This document shows, one piece after another, positions 32,892-44,362 of a stretch of 64,000 nt of DNA. The notes under the pieces are model-generated. The model ran no database searches. It saw only the letters and a program-made list of their open reading frames with translations, and was not told the DNA's origin. Position numbers and translations under genes: made by a program. The DNA is from Dictyophora rubrovolvata (Eukaryota > Basidiomycota > Agaricomycetes > Phallales > Phallaceae), in the NCBI GenBank assembly GCA_029959195.1, contig CP114117.1, positions 868,001 to 932,000 on the forward strand, read 5' to 3'. Numbering within the stretch: position 1 is the first letter of the stretch; the number at the start of each line of letters is the position of its first letter.

Positions 32892-34169
32892 TGTTACATA
32901 CAGTGGCCCAAAGCTATTCTGGATAGTTCCGAAGAAGTCCAGACCACGGGGTCAGACAGGAAGCAGAGTACTGAAGTACGGGGTGAGGGACTTGGCTTCA
33001 ACTTATATGTTGCGCCCACTCGCCCAGCTTACGATATCCCTCGATTTCGGAATACAAGGAAGTACGCAAGTACACACTGTTCTGATGACGTGTGATATGA
33101 TGACATGAACGACAAGTACGAGTTGACTCGAATGTTAAGTCCGAGCCAACTTGTCACGCCCCGCATGCCCCGTAGCCCAAATCCGGACATATCTGAACTC
33201 CGTACACTATCCCGTCCCACTCCCCCAACTCCACACTCTGCGTTCTTGTCCATACCCCATATCACAGAATTTCCTTATGGGGAATTCTGTCCCGCACACT
33301 TAGCAACAAGGTACCTAGATTATATTATCATCATCTTGGCTTGCACTAGTCAATTCCCACTTTCCCTTATTTGTCATTATCCCCATTTACATAGTTCTGC
33401 TCCCTCCTGTATTTAAACCCCAGCTCCCTCAGCTGTGGATCCTCAGTCTGAATATAATCAGTTTAATCAGTTACTCTCTCATCTCCAGTCCATCTCGTAC
33501 TCTTAATCCGTATTGTGTAGTTGGCTTGGACTTAATGTTTGAGTCAACTTGTACTTATCATTCACGTCGTCTTCAACGACATGGACTAGTACTCCGTCGT
33601 CATATCACACGTCGTTGGACTTGTACGTACTTGCGTACTTCCTCGTATTGCGAAATCGAGGGATATTGTAAGCTGGGCGAGTGGGCGCAACATATAAGTT
33701 GAAGCCAAGTCCCTCACCCCATACTTCAGTACTCTGCTTCCTGTCTGACCCCATGGTCTGGACTTCTTCGGAACTATCCGGAATAGCTTTGGGCCACCGT
33801 ATGTAACACAACTATGCAATACGGATTAAGAGTACAAGACGGACTAGAGATGAGAGAAATAACTGATTAAGCTGATATTCAGACTGAGGATCCACAGCTG
33901 AGGGAGCTGGGGTTTAAATACAGGAGGGAGTGGAACTATGTAAATGGGGATAATGACAAATAAGGGAAGGTGGGAACCGACTAGTGCAAGCCAAGATGAC
34001 AACCAGGTACCTTATTACTAAGCGACCAGAATACACATCCCCTTAAGGAAGGTGTCTGATACGGAGTATGGATTGAGTACGGGTCTCGGAGTTAAGGGGA
34101 AATATGGGGTATGTAGTACGGGGTTCGGAATAGTCCGGGTTTGGACTCTGGGGCACGCGGAGCATGACA
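32892..34169 (-). mobile_element. Solo LTR, family B, outer copy (right arm mirror)
   Basis: Mirror of 5635-6912, interrupted by the inner B copy at 33152-33808. Confidence 0.82.
33152..33808 (+). mobile_element. Solo LTR, family B, inner copy (right arm mirror)
   Basis: Mirror of 5996-6652 with the same flanking AGTTG/CAACT target duplication. Confidence 0.9.
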
Positions 34170-34606
34170 CAGCCGAAGCTCAACTCCTATATCTGAATGG
34201 CAGCTATGTACAAAGGGAATTAGACAATTCTAAGCTAAACAAAAAAGAGAAGGTAGTGGTAAAACGGGAAAGCTCACCAGCAATGGGCACCTTCACTAGA
34301 CTCCACAGTAGCTCTCTTCAGTTCAGCGGAAATTCAAGCCCCATCTCTGAACAGCAGCTGCAAACAGAGTTTGGTTTGGATGACTCTAAACATCATGCGA
34401 CAGAGAAGGTAGAGGTAAAACAGGAAAGGTCACCAACAACGGAGGCCTTCCCTAGACTCTCTTTCCCTACTGCTGGTCCCTCCACTGCTGGCCTGTCAAG
34501 CTCTAGCCCTGACATTTTCCAATTTTGTTGTTACTGCAAGATAGGAATGGATGTATTGGATCTTCTTGACCATGAGAGAGAATGTGCATTCATAGAACGG
34601 GATTGA
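34170..34606 (+). pseudogene. Mirror copy of the SUMO-motif gene remnant (right arm)
   Basis: Exact mirror of 5198-5634, with the same protein sequence over the whole open frame (34052-34606, the first part lying in LTR B). Confidence 0.5.
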
Positions 34607-35160
34607 ATGTGGTTGACTTAAAAAAACTGCCTGGCTGAACCCTCAGGCCTCAGGCCTCAGGCATCATGTTTATGCGTAATACAAATTTCCATTAAAAAAA
34701 TCACTGATCGTTTATGCGTCAGTGTATTATCATTCTTTTCTATTCAAAAAACATATTCTTGAGTTGTTCTTCAGTTAATTTCACTACTTTTGATCAGCCT
34801 TTTAACCATTCAAAGTGACAATACTTCTTTCTTTTCTTTTTATCTGTCATTCTTTTGCTTGTTTTCCTTTGCAATACACTCCCATCTTTACTTTAATTCT
34901 GCCCGGGAAATCTATATTCACTACAAGTTTTATTTGTCTACAATGTCCGGGGAAACACCGGATTTAGTGGTTACATCAAAATCTATTTTAAATTTGTCTA
35001 TCTACAATGGCTGGAGAACGCCTGAGGTCACCGGGGTCTACAGGCCCAATCACTAGATATTTTTGATAGATCTCATGCCAGTGTGCCGAATCGGATGAAT
35101 CGACAGTTCACCGAGCACAACGACTTCTCACCGGGCATGAACCCTTGTGCCGAACCTAGT

Positions 35161-35340
35161 TCGAAATAGACCCGGCTTCTTGTCGATTTCGGACTCCGAC
35201 TGAAGCACCAATTTCACAGCTAGTAATCCTGCTACTACTATGACCGAATTCACAGCAAAAATAATACCGCATCGTCCGTGTTCAGCTATGCCGAATACAA
35301 ATTAGACTAAGTATGGAATGTCAACGTCTAGGAAAAAAAA
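35161..35340 (+). pseudogene. Detached 5' end of NOSIP (copy 2)
   Basis: Same leader and first-exon fragment as 2825-3007 (TTCGAAATAGACCCGGCTTC, then a decayed start region around SSVFSYAEY). Starts 48 bases outside the palindrome edge. Confidence 0.8.
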
Positions 35341-36480
35341 TTCCTCCCTCACATTAAAACCTGGCGGGCGGACTAGTGCCGTGTATCAGTCTTAGTGAAG
35401 TGAGCTAGGAAGAAAACTAGTCGTGTGTGAAACTAACGATATAATCCGTTCTCTATTCCTTTAATTACAACCCACTACCGGGGGTGGCGGGGGTTGAAAG
35501 ACTGGGAGAGAAAGAGCAACGTTAAAGGTGTTGTTTACACGCGTAGAAATGTTTTTTGTGGCATGTAAAGTAGCTTACATAATAACTAATAGACTAATTT
35601 GTGTTTACCTTCCGTATTCGTGTCTGCCAGTGTGTCTTTTCTGTGTCTTCTGAGCGTATCAGTGTGCGCTCTATCTTCCTTTGAGTCTCCAAAAACAATA
35701 TAGTGTTCAGCTGTTCTACCGCACTCTTTAGGGGAGGGGGGGCATGAGTGTGAGTGTCTAGCATTCCTCAGATATAATCAAAAACATACCGGAAAAAATG
35801 GGGATCCAATGACCTCTTCCAAATGCTGTAATCATTATTATTAAGGATTACTATTAACAAGTTAAGCTATCTTACGTCTTTGGCCGATGACATCTCCGTC
35901 AGCAATGTAAAGAAGTCGTTAAGAGTGAAAATACTGAATCTAGCACGAAAAATCTGTGCCTGTTGATTTATCAGTTTGGCGGTTTCGTTAAGGTTGTCGA
36001 AAAGCGGTAGGACTAATGAGTCTTTGACTATTTTCCTCGTCAATGCCATCAACTGCCTTTGTTGATATCAATGTCAATTTCTTTTTTCTTTTAAAACCCA
36101 AGTTCTTTTACCTGTACGACGGTAGCCACCTATGCGTTTCAATTACAATTACAATAAAAAATTTTTTTGGATGAGAATAGGGGGTATTTCTTACCTGCTT
36201 CACGTTGATTATGGCGGCTGAGAAATCATTCATCACAGTTGTATCCTCCATTGCAAGCCCAATGAAACTTTTAGATAGCGTATAACAACCTAGCTTTGTT
36301 AATAACTTACTTGTGGTCCCGTTTTGTTTAGATTAAAAGCTCTCATATCCGCGTTGACAATTTGCTTAGGCGGGAGAGTAGTTCATGTGTATGGAGCAGA
36401 ATAGAGGCGTAAGCGAGACTTACGACAGCCTGATTCGCTAAACCTAAACTCATAAACAGGGAATAATTACGAAAGAGGAG
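35341..36480 (-). pseudogene. Decayed copy of the secreted-protein gene at 3090-4062
   Basis: Matches 3090-4062 over most of its length, in the same orientation relative to the NOSIP fragment. The frame at 35867-36052 still reads LPLFDNLNETAKLINQQAQ and FTLLTEMSSAKD. The signal-peptide part of exon 1 is deleted (similarity jumps from the middle of exon 1 to upstream sequence near 36465), and about 150 extra bases sit at roughly 35550-35700 inside the last-exon region. Without a signal peptide it cannot encode the same secreted product. Confidence 0.72.
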
Positions 36481-36709
36481 GATAATACACAATACATTCC
36501 AACCCATCCAACGTTCCAACTTTTATATACTTCAACGCGTACTAGGTTCGGCGTAAGGGGTGTATAACATAGCTATGATAGCTATTATAGCTATTAGGTT
36601 CGGCCGACCCTTCACATACCGTTGACTTGCCTGGTTCGGGATAGACCCGGCTTCTTGCCCACTTCGGACTCCGACTGAAGGCACACCAATTTAATCCTGC
36701 TACTCGTAT

Positions 36710-38030
36710 ATGACCAAACACAGCAAAAATAATACAGCATCGTCCGTATTTAGCTATGCCGAATACAAAAAACTAGACTATGGAACGAAACGACAACGTC
36801 TAGGAAATGAATCGATGCGCCAATTCGATGCGTGCTCCTTGTGCTTGCAACGAGCCCGAGACTCTGTTTGCTGCAATTCTGGACATTTATTTTGCAAAGA
36901 ATGCATATACAATGACCTTTGTGAGTTCATATGTCCAAGAATGACATTTTTAATTTACCTACCACATAAGTGGCGCAGAAAAAGAATATCAAACGGCAAA
37001 AGGAGCGATTCGAAGCTTTACGTCTTCAGGAAGAAGACGAAAAGCAACGCGCCCGCGAAGCTGCCAGACAGCGAATTCTGCAAGAATTCGAAAGAGGTCA
37101 ACTGGGACTGGGAAGCGGAGCTGCTAGGGACAAAGATGAAGATAAAGACAAGAAGACCACAGAGATTAACGATAAATCTGGTCAAGGAGAATGTAGGCTC
37201 AGTCTTAAGCGTCTCAAAATATTTGCACTTATATACATGAAGCTCATGGAACAAAAAGGAAATTTGATTTTGACATGGATAAGGTTGAAATTGCTGCTCA
37301 AGAGGCTGAAGAAACTGCCATGCGACAAATTGAGAAGGAACAGGTTCATATAACTTTCTTCGCGCTCCAGTTTGCCAGTGTTGAGAGCAGGTTTCCTTAT
37401 TATAGGTTGAGGCTCGGAAGTCGAAATATCCCGATTTCTGGCTCCCTTCAGTAACCCCCACAGCCGCAGCTGGTCCATCTAAAGAAATTAAGTTAACTAC
37501 TGTCTGTCGAGCAGCAGTCCCCCCACATCCATTATTGTGCGTCACGGACCCCCCTTTATAATGACTACTCCTACTTTCATTATTCACTACTGCTCTTTCT
37601 CTTTAGTCTAAAAGAGTTAACACCTGTGGCGTTCTCAACACTAGAAAACAATGGGAAACAGAATTCCAAATATGATGAGACAGATAAAGTTTGTCCATCA
37701 TGCAAAAAGACGTTGTCAAATAATATATTATTATTCTGTCCGTGAACTTCGTTCGTCCATTCGTACTTCCCTTGCTTACCCCTTCAATAGTGATGAAGCC
37801 TTGTTCTCATGTCGTGTGCAAAACTTGTTTTGATTCCTTGGTTCGCCCAGCAGAACAGTGCGTAGTTTGTGACAAAAAATTGAAGACGACAGATATCTTA
37901 CAGCTCAATCGAGAAGGTCAGTTGCCCTTAAAGCTTTCATAACCAATTATAAACACATTGTTCAGGTACCGGCTACGCTGGTGGAGGTTTAGCAGAAAGC
38001 AGTAAAAAGGGCGTTGCCTTTCAAGGGTAA
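36710..38030 (+). CDS. NOSIP-family U-box/RING E3 ubiquitin ligase
   Basis: Nitric-oxide-synthase-interacting protein family, nuclear E3 ligases linked to splicing complexes. Seven exons join in frame: 36710-36920, 36971-37180, 37243-37343, 37406-37536, 37607-37737, 37791-37916 and 37966-38030, giving 324 residues, close to the family's usual length. The start MTKHSKNNTASSVFSYAEY is the family hallmark. The N-terminal split U-box reads DACSLCLQRARDSV...GHLFCKECI, a coiled, charged linker follows, and the C-terminal zinc-like U-box reads VCPSCKKTLSNN...PCSHVVCKTCFDSL...CVVCDKKL. The end GTGYAGGGLAES.KKGVAFQG is also conserved. The first two cysteine positions of the first box are kept. Two truncated duplicates of its 5' end flank the palindrome; this is the only complete copy. 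It converges on HRQ1 with 74 bases between stops. Confidence 0.93.
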
Positions 38031-38104
38031 CTGCCCAGAGCTTTATTATGTTTCGCGTATAATGATAGGCCCATACATTTTCATGGGTTGTAAAATAACA
38101 TATG

Positions 38105-41100
38105 CTATAAATTTACATCATTTCGGGGAGCAATTAGAGGCTCGGCATCCACTATAGTATCAGGCACAGTATTGGGATCCACGTCAGAAAGGTCATCCAA
38201 TTCGAGGGGGAGACCTAGTATACTATTCAGAATCACAATGGCGCCTCGTTTTGACATCACCATATTGCTCTCTTTGCAAGCAGGACTATCGATGCCTAAG
38301 TCCAGAAGTCAGAAACCTAGAGACAAGCGGAAAATAGGTTAGACAGACGCACATTTCACGCATCCCTCGTGACAAGGACAATTTTTCACGGTGTCAAGCG
38401 CGGAACGTAATAAATCTGAAGCTGAAACACCACAGCATTAAATTGACAAGCAAACAGTGCCTGAAAGACGTTTTCTCACCATGATCGAATGCTTTGGCGG
38501 ATACACCTCCACTCTGTTTACCAGCACTATCGTAAAAAATTAATCTGGCTGGTCTCCTCCGCGAAGACGGTTTCTCCGCATATTCTTTTTCGAGTATCTT
38601 GCACTCCGTTCTTAATTCGGTTTTCAAAGAAAATCTATTCAAAACGGCATGCTCCGCTGAATGTATTCCCTCGGCGGGATGCAAACCCTTAGTGCGCATA
38701 GTGTGAGCAACTCCTTTAGGAACGTCTACCCAAAAACCGAAAGTTTCTCGCTTGAATGGGGGCGTATCCAAATCAACCGCATCTAGAATTTTATTACCAC
38801 TAATGCGAAATATGAGATTCAATGTTCGAAATAAAATAAATATACATATTCTTTTACTTACCGTATTTTGAAATAGCCAAATACAAAAGTTTGGACATCA
38901 ACGACTGATAGCAGGCTAAATATTTGTGAAGGTATTCAAAGAACACTGCATACTAACGGCCGTAAAAAGCCCGCTGAGGAGCATCCTGTATCTCGCGTAT
39001 TTTATAGGTACGTTTTGGGTCGATGTCTCTGTATATTCAGGTTATGTATGGCCAAAACACTGGGATGTGGGTAAAAAACGAACGTAAAATCCCTAAGACT
39101 CGTCAGCAATAGAAAAATCATTCGGATCCGAGTACAATTTGGCGTCACCTTGACTTGGTAATCCAGCTAACATCGGTGCGAATCAAGTGGGCCGTTTTAT
39201 CGTCATGTCGAACTTCAGTTACCTAACAAAATGAATGAGCAAAAGTCACCAAATAAAGGATGAAAAATTACACACTAAGAATGAGAAACCTTGATGAAGG
39301 AACTACAAAAACAATTAAAGACACTCTTGAAAAGGGTGCTGCAAATACAACGCACAATTGCCCCTTCATATATCTATGTAATATAATCTAGTAGGATACT
39401 ACCACGCGAGAGGAAGTTCAATACATACCTCAAATATCGCTCTTGAAAGTTCAATCTCCTCCAGAACACGCGGATCTTTACCTGTGTCAACTTCCGTAAT
39501 ATCTATCACAGTATAGCGTTCTTCTTCGGCCCCCCTGATAGACACATATTTCGCGGGATAAGGCAGGAATCGAGGATGAGCATGATACCTTACAAATACT
39601 TATTAACGCAAAAACAAGAAAAACATCTCCTGCCCACCAGTCATCCGAATCTTTCAGAAGTTGCTTTTCACAAATTTCCTTCATAGCAGGTCCGAAGTAC
39701 GTTTCGTCCCTCAGGCTCAAGGGCATTTCATGAGCAGCGCATTGTAAATGCATCTCCAGGACGCCCTGATTCTCCAAGTCGACAAGTAAATCCGGAGTAG
39801 GTGTAGAAAGTAATTCTTGAGGATTATTAACGAAGTATTTATCGGCGGGAACGTTTTCAGACACGAAAATAACCAATGAATCTCGAGAACGCCGACCGGC
39901 ACGTCCTGCTTGCTGGCGCTGTAGTTTCAAGAAATATTAATTGTAATGACAGCAGAAAGTAAAAATCAGACATACGAAGCTGGCCAAATCGCCTCTTGGG
40001 AAACCAAGCATGATCACTGCATCAAGAACACCAATGTCAACCCCAAGTTCAAGAGCATTTGTAGCGACTATTCCAAGGAGATTTCCAGAAAATGCTTCTT
40101 TTTCTATTTTCCGGCGATCCTAACAGGTATATATATCTAACTTGCGTGGGTCAAAAACATAACATATGTCAACATACCGCTTGTGAATAGCCTATGGGGG
40201 TAAACATGAAAAACTACACAGACGGATCCATGGGGATTGGCATACCTCCGCGATAAGACATAACTCGGTCTAAAATGTCGGCTCGACCTTCAGATGCAAG
40301 ACCGATTCTTATAGTTTTCATAACCTGCAATGAGTGTTATAGATTTATTTCGATACCTGGAGTATATTAAAGTTACCAATTCACAGATTTTCCGGATCTG
40401 AAACTATGAGTCGATTTTCATCGAACAAAAGGTGATGTATACTAATACCTTGCAAAAGCTTGAGCGAATCATTAGTGAAGCTGAAGCACAACAAAATGAG
40501 CAAACTTACATTATGGTTCGGACGCCACGCTTCATCAGGTATATCATGAGAAGGACAGCTTCGGTTATTGGAGGCTGTCGGGGAGATTTAGGATTCAAAG
40601 GATCCGTCGGGCCTGGTTCCCAAACCACATATTCCTTTTCTCCGGCTGGTGCACCATCTTCAATAATAGCCTCGAAATGCTATGGAAGTATTTAGCATAA
40701 AGCCACCACACGAGAATAGAGCTCGGACCTGGATACCGAAGATGGTTTGTGTAAACTAGAAGATTATCAATTACTACCTTCAAGTATAAAAGAGAGAAAA
40801 AAATAAGCTAATAACCTCTAACGGATTACTAATGGTTGCACTACACGACACAAATCTTATCTCTGAATCTACAGTGTGTTTGAGTATGGGTGGGGAGTGA
40901 TGTCGAACTTGACGCACTACCAACAGCTGCACAGATCCGTCGGAGTCGTCGTATAATCATGGCAACATGACTATAACGACCAGGTTTAAAAAACATTCAT
41001 ACATAAAGGTTATGTTTCATATTACCTTCCAAGTAAACCAGTGTAGTAGTGTAACTCATCAACAACTACAATTCTCAAATTCCGAAAAAATCTACGAGAG

Positions 41101-43087
41101 TGGTCAGAAAAGTCGTGTCTTCGGCAAAGGTACATGTAGCACCTTCTCCATAAATCTTCATGAGGCAGAATCGAAGCATGTAGCATATCCTATTGCCGTC
41201 GAACGATGCGAAGAAACTTAGTTAAGCGAATGACACTCACAAAATTGGTAAGAATCGCTGATGCATTTTCTCGAATAACTAAAAAAGGTCCAAGTTGACA
41301 CAATGCGAGAAAAGAAGAGAGCTTTACAGACACCGGCGCTGATCATCAGGTGTATCACCGTCATATGTCCCAACCTACCAGAGAACTGTCAACTGAAAGA
41401 TCGGTGGAATTTTTCTTAAAGCGTCACCTGAATATGTTCTAGGTCATGATGGCAACTTAAAAGTTGCTCCAACGCCAAACGCTGATCTTGGGCTAACGCC
41501 TGGATTGATCTCAGTCAATGAAATCAGACGGTAGAATCATCACTACGTGTACTTTTGTAGGGTAGATAAACATCGCTGTGCTTTCCGAATCATTTTCTAA
41601 ATACCGCAAGAAGGGAACCTGAGTCCGTAATGAGTCCAGTCGGTATGATGAGTGGCAAACGATAAAAGGCACCTGATAAATGATACTTTTACCCGAAGCA
41701 GTTCGGGTAGATACAATGACGTTAGACGATTTGTCGATAGCATTGATGGCAGCGGCTTGATGGCTGTAGAGATCAGTAATGTTTCTAGCGGATTGTATGG
41801 CATTGGCAACGGCCGTGGAAAGAGGCTTATCCAAAATTCCTAAGTTTTTTTTTAAATGTAAGGACGTTGCTTTAGAACGATGAAGTATGAAGCTCACCTA
41901 TGCTTCCAGAGGCGCTCGGTACTGTTTCTCTATATCTGATTTGTCCTTTGTACCAGTCAAGTCCGGTAAATTCGTTGATATCTTCTTCATTATAGTTTCT
42001 CGACTGTTCGCCCGTAATCTCCCGCAGTACCTGGGCTATTGGAGGCCTATTTTTTAAATCCGGGATAAGTATTTCCAATGATCCTTTTTGTCGTGTTCGC
42101 AAAATCGAGGGCAGAACAGGAATATGATCTTTGGCAGCAGCTTGCACCAGCTCGACAGGTGATTCGCCTGGAGGGACTGCTAATAAAAGCCTTATGAAAA
42201 TAACCTTAGTCAATCAGCGTTTGGCATATACTAGATATGGAGTACTCGTCTACAGCCCTTTCAAATCGTTCGTTCCTTTTCCCTATAAAAGTCTTCAGTG
42301 CTGCGGGGGATAGCGACGGCGGCAAAGAAAACGAATTCCTCTCGCTGCAGTAAAAAGCTTAATCTACTAAACATCACATAAATAAGTTACACGCCTTTGT
42401 TTAGCATTGTTTTTCTTGTGAACGCAATCAGAAAATTCAAGAACGAGAACGTGCTCTCTTTCTTGGGTATCTAGAGCATGACTTGGTAACCGGAAGTCAG
42501 GAGAGTTCCCTCGACCAGAAGAGCTAGTTCCAGCATTGATACGATGTTGACTTTCAGGAATGTAGACAAATTTGATATGTTCTGGAAAGATTGCTCTAGT
42601 AGCGATTTCAAAGACACGTCTGGACATGAAAGGAACGACAAACTTGAGTTCTGCAACCTTGTTGAAATCTAATGGCCTGCTGCGTTTTTAATCCTCAAAG
42701 GAGAAACATCACGCATGCACGACTCACTTGTTTAATATCTTCTCAACCGAAACACGAATTGTCTGGAAGGTCGTGGCTATATGTTGACGAGATGAGCAGA
42801 ATGCTAGAACGGTGTTCAAGGCTTTGTAAATCTGTTCACTCAAAGGGGTAAATGAGAAATTTATAGAGAAGCTATTTTGTGCATATACCTTTAAGAGCTG
42901 AAAATAGCTAATTAATAAGAGATAATAGACGAAAGACACGTGAAAATACATCGTGAAAGTATTCCGGCCAATTTGGTTTGCGCGAGGGTGTCTTCCCTGT
43001 ATTTTGCTTTTTAGTGGTAGAAGTTCTAGTTTTTTCAATAGTGCTTGAAGAGCCATTGGGACTTCTGGCTCTTTTTTTGGAAGACAT
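38105..43087 (-). CDS. HRQ1: HRQ1-type RecQ-family DNA helicase
   Basis: ATP-dependent 3'-5' DNA helicase of the Hrq1 family (RecQ4-like; interstrand crosslink repair and telomere maintenance in yeast). Start [19 protein letters not shown] at 43087 and stop at 38105, with many small introns. Landmarks from the N-terminus: KPNWPEYF; the [15 protein letters not shown] region; Walker [10 protein letters not shown] (about 41700) after the Q-motif-like [28 protein letters not shown], a DEAH-type motif II (about 41050); motif [14 protein letters not shown] (about 40830); motif [16 protein letters not shown] (about 39900); then the MZB/DUF1998 C-terminus with [26 protein letters not shown] and a four-cysteine [10 protein letters not shown] site (about 38350). 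Exon 2 appears to be only nine bases long. All helicase motifs I checked are intact. Confidence 0.93.
42889..42897 (-). other. HRQ1: Nine-base micro-exon of HRQ1
   Basis: CTCTTAAAG flanked upstream by TTTTCAG and downstream by GTATAT. Removing a GTATTT...TTTTCAG intron and a GTATAT...GAACAG intron gives [17 protein letters not shown], which matches the family consensus; without it the frame still holds but three conserved-position residues are lost. Confidence 0.65.
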
Positions 43088-43224
43088 TGATCATGCTATT
43101 CTTTGACAGACACGGAGAAGTAATCACTTGTCTGTAACAAACTGTGACCTTGATTGTATTCAGCTATTTACTTCCGAGACTTTTCTCGTTATTTTTGGCA
43201 CTGCGAAACTGCCACCTTTACTAG

Positions 43225-43950
43225 TTAAGATTTCGGAGTGTTTGTCTCTACTAGGACGTCGCTCATGCCTTCAGGATTGACACTTTCGCCCTGGGAGAAA
43301 CTACGAGTTAAGTGGAATATAACGCCTCCGCTAGAACCGAAAGACAGTCCTCCGAGGACAACTGGACAGTTCCGGATTAATTTGGGCCGCAAATTCCTAA
43401 CCAGATGCATGCAAACTTACGGTCGATGACCCTTGCACGGTTCCAGAAAATTGCAGGAATCAAAACTCCTGACAGTACTGCCCCTATTGTGCTATAATCA
43501 TCCACTCGTCTTTGTGTTATCTGAAGGTAATAATTGACTTGGGCGTGTAGTGAAAGAATCCTAAACCTAGGGACATACATTGTAATGGAGTCGGACGCTC
43601 CGATCGTGTATACTCTCCGCTGACTTATTCCTCAATAGTCCCCATGCAGCCGTTCCTCCAAGCGCCGCTCCTCCAGCGGAGCCAATCCAAGTTGCCCTCA
43701 AAATGCGAGCTATTGTAAAACTGGAGCGGCCTTTGCGCCATATAAGAAGACCTGTGTACAGCGGGGGTGCGAGTAGTGAGAATGCTTGGTAACCTTTAAA
43801 CGCCGCATGGCGAATGACATGTTCTCGGTCTGCTTCCCAAACGAGAGCTTTGGTGTTGGGATTGTCGTTATCCGACATATTGGTCGATGAAGTAGGACCA
43901 CCTGCGGCGGAGCGTAAACTTGCATGATGCGAGAGTCTCTGTCCATTCAT
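43225..43950 (-). CDS. Predicted membrane protein, DUF1757-like
   Basis: Three exons join in frame (43579-43950, 43421-43520, 43225-43361) for 202 residues. The middle holds two hydrophobic stretches, AFSLLAPPLYTGLLIW and a glycine-rich IGSAGGAALGGTAAWGLL; after the first intron comes DDYSTIGAVLSGVLIPAIFW and, in exon 3, LVLGGLSFGSSGGVIFH. The pattern suggests three or four membrane helices and recalls a fungal family of unknown function annotated as DUF1757; I am only moderately sure of that name. An internal methionine at MSDNDNP could be the true start. It ends 137 bases upstream of the HRQ1 start and is divergent from the formin gene. Confidence 0.7.
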
Positions 43951-44362
43951 AGGTCAATGTGGAACGTGATGCTCTCGCTGTAAGTAATCTTGTCCGTTTT
44001 CGCCGTCATTTGTACAATGTACATAAATGTATTGTCTATCACACGAACGATCTGCATCACTGAGCGAGGCAACATGGCAGTGCAAATACGGTGATCTCTG
44101 CACCGAAGTCTCCCAGACATCGCCTGCGGATAGCGAAAACACATGCCACACCATTGTCCACGACTTTCATACTAGTACTGCGTTTGCAAACGGACTTGGG
44201 GTTGTTTTACATAACAAGGAAATGGACTGATCAGGACTGGAACCTCAACTGAGCATGTGACATACAACAAGTCACAGTCTTTCCGATCACATTGAACGGT
44301 CCTTGCCTACAGAGTTTTCACAGTTGATGTACTAGTCTAGACCAGCCTCTGACATCAGGAAC
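43951..44362. other. Divergent promoter region between membrane-protein and formin genes
   Basis: About 410 bases with no supported gene; short frames on either strand show no family pattern. Confidence 0.5.

Larger units (their letters stand above)
21292..35113 (-). repeat. Right arm of giant inverted repeat
   Basis: Mirror image of 4691-18512. All reading frames compared are identical between the arms except in a patch at about 31836-32447 (left 7357-7968). Beyond 35113 the sequence is a second copy of the NOSIP-end plus secreted-gene unit, unrelated to the left flank at that point. Confidence 0.97.

Noticed and set aside
32790-32900. 5S rRNA-like stretch (GGGAAGTTAAGCAAGGTT ... TAGTACTGG), also mirrored at 6904-7014
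   Set aside because: Resembles the AGTTAAGC and TAGTACTGG parts of 5S rRNA, but spacing and the rest of the molecule do not fit; too weak to call a 5S gene or a 5S-derived SINE.
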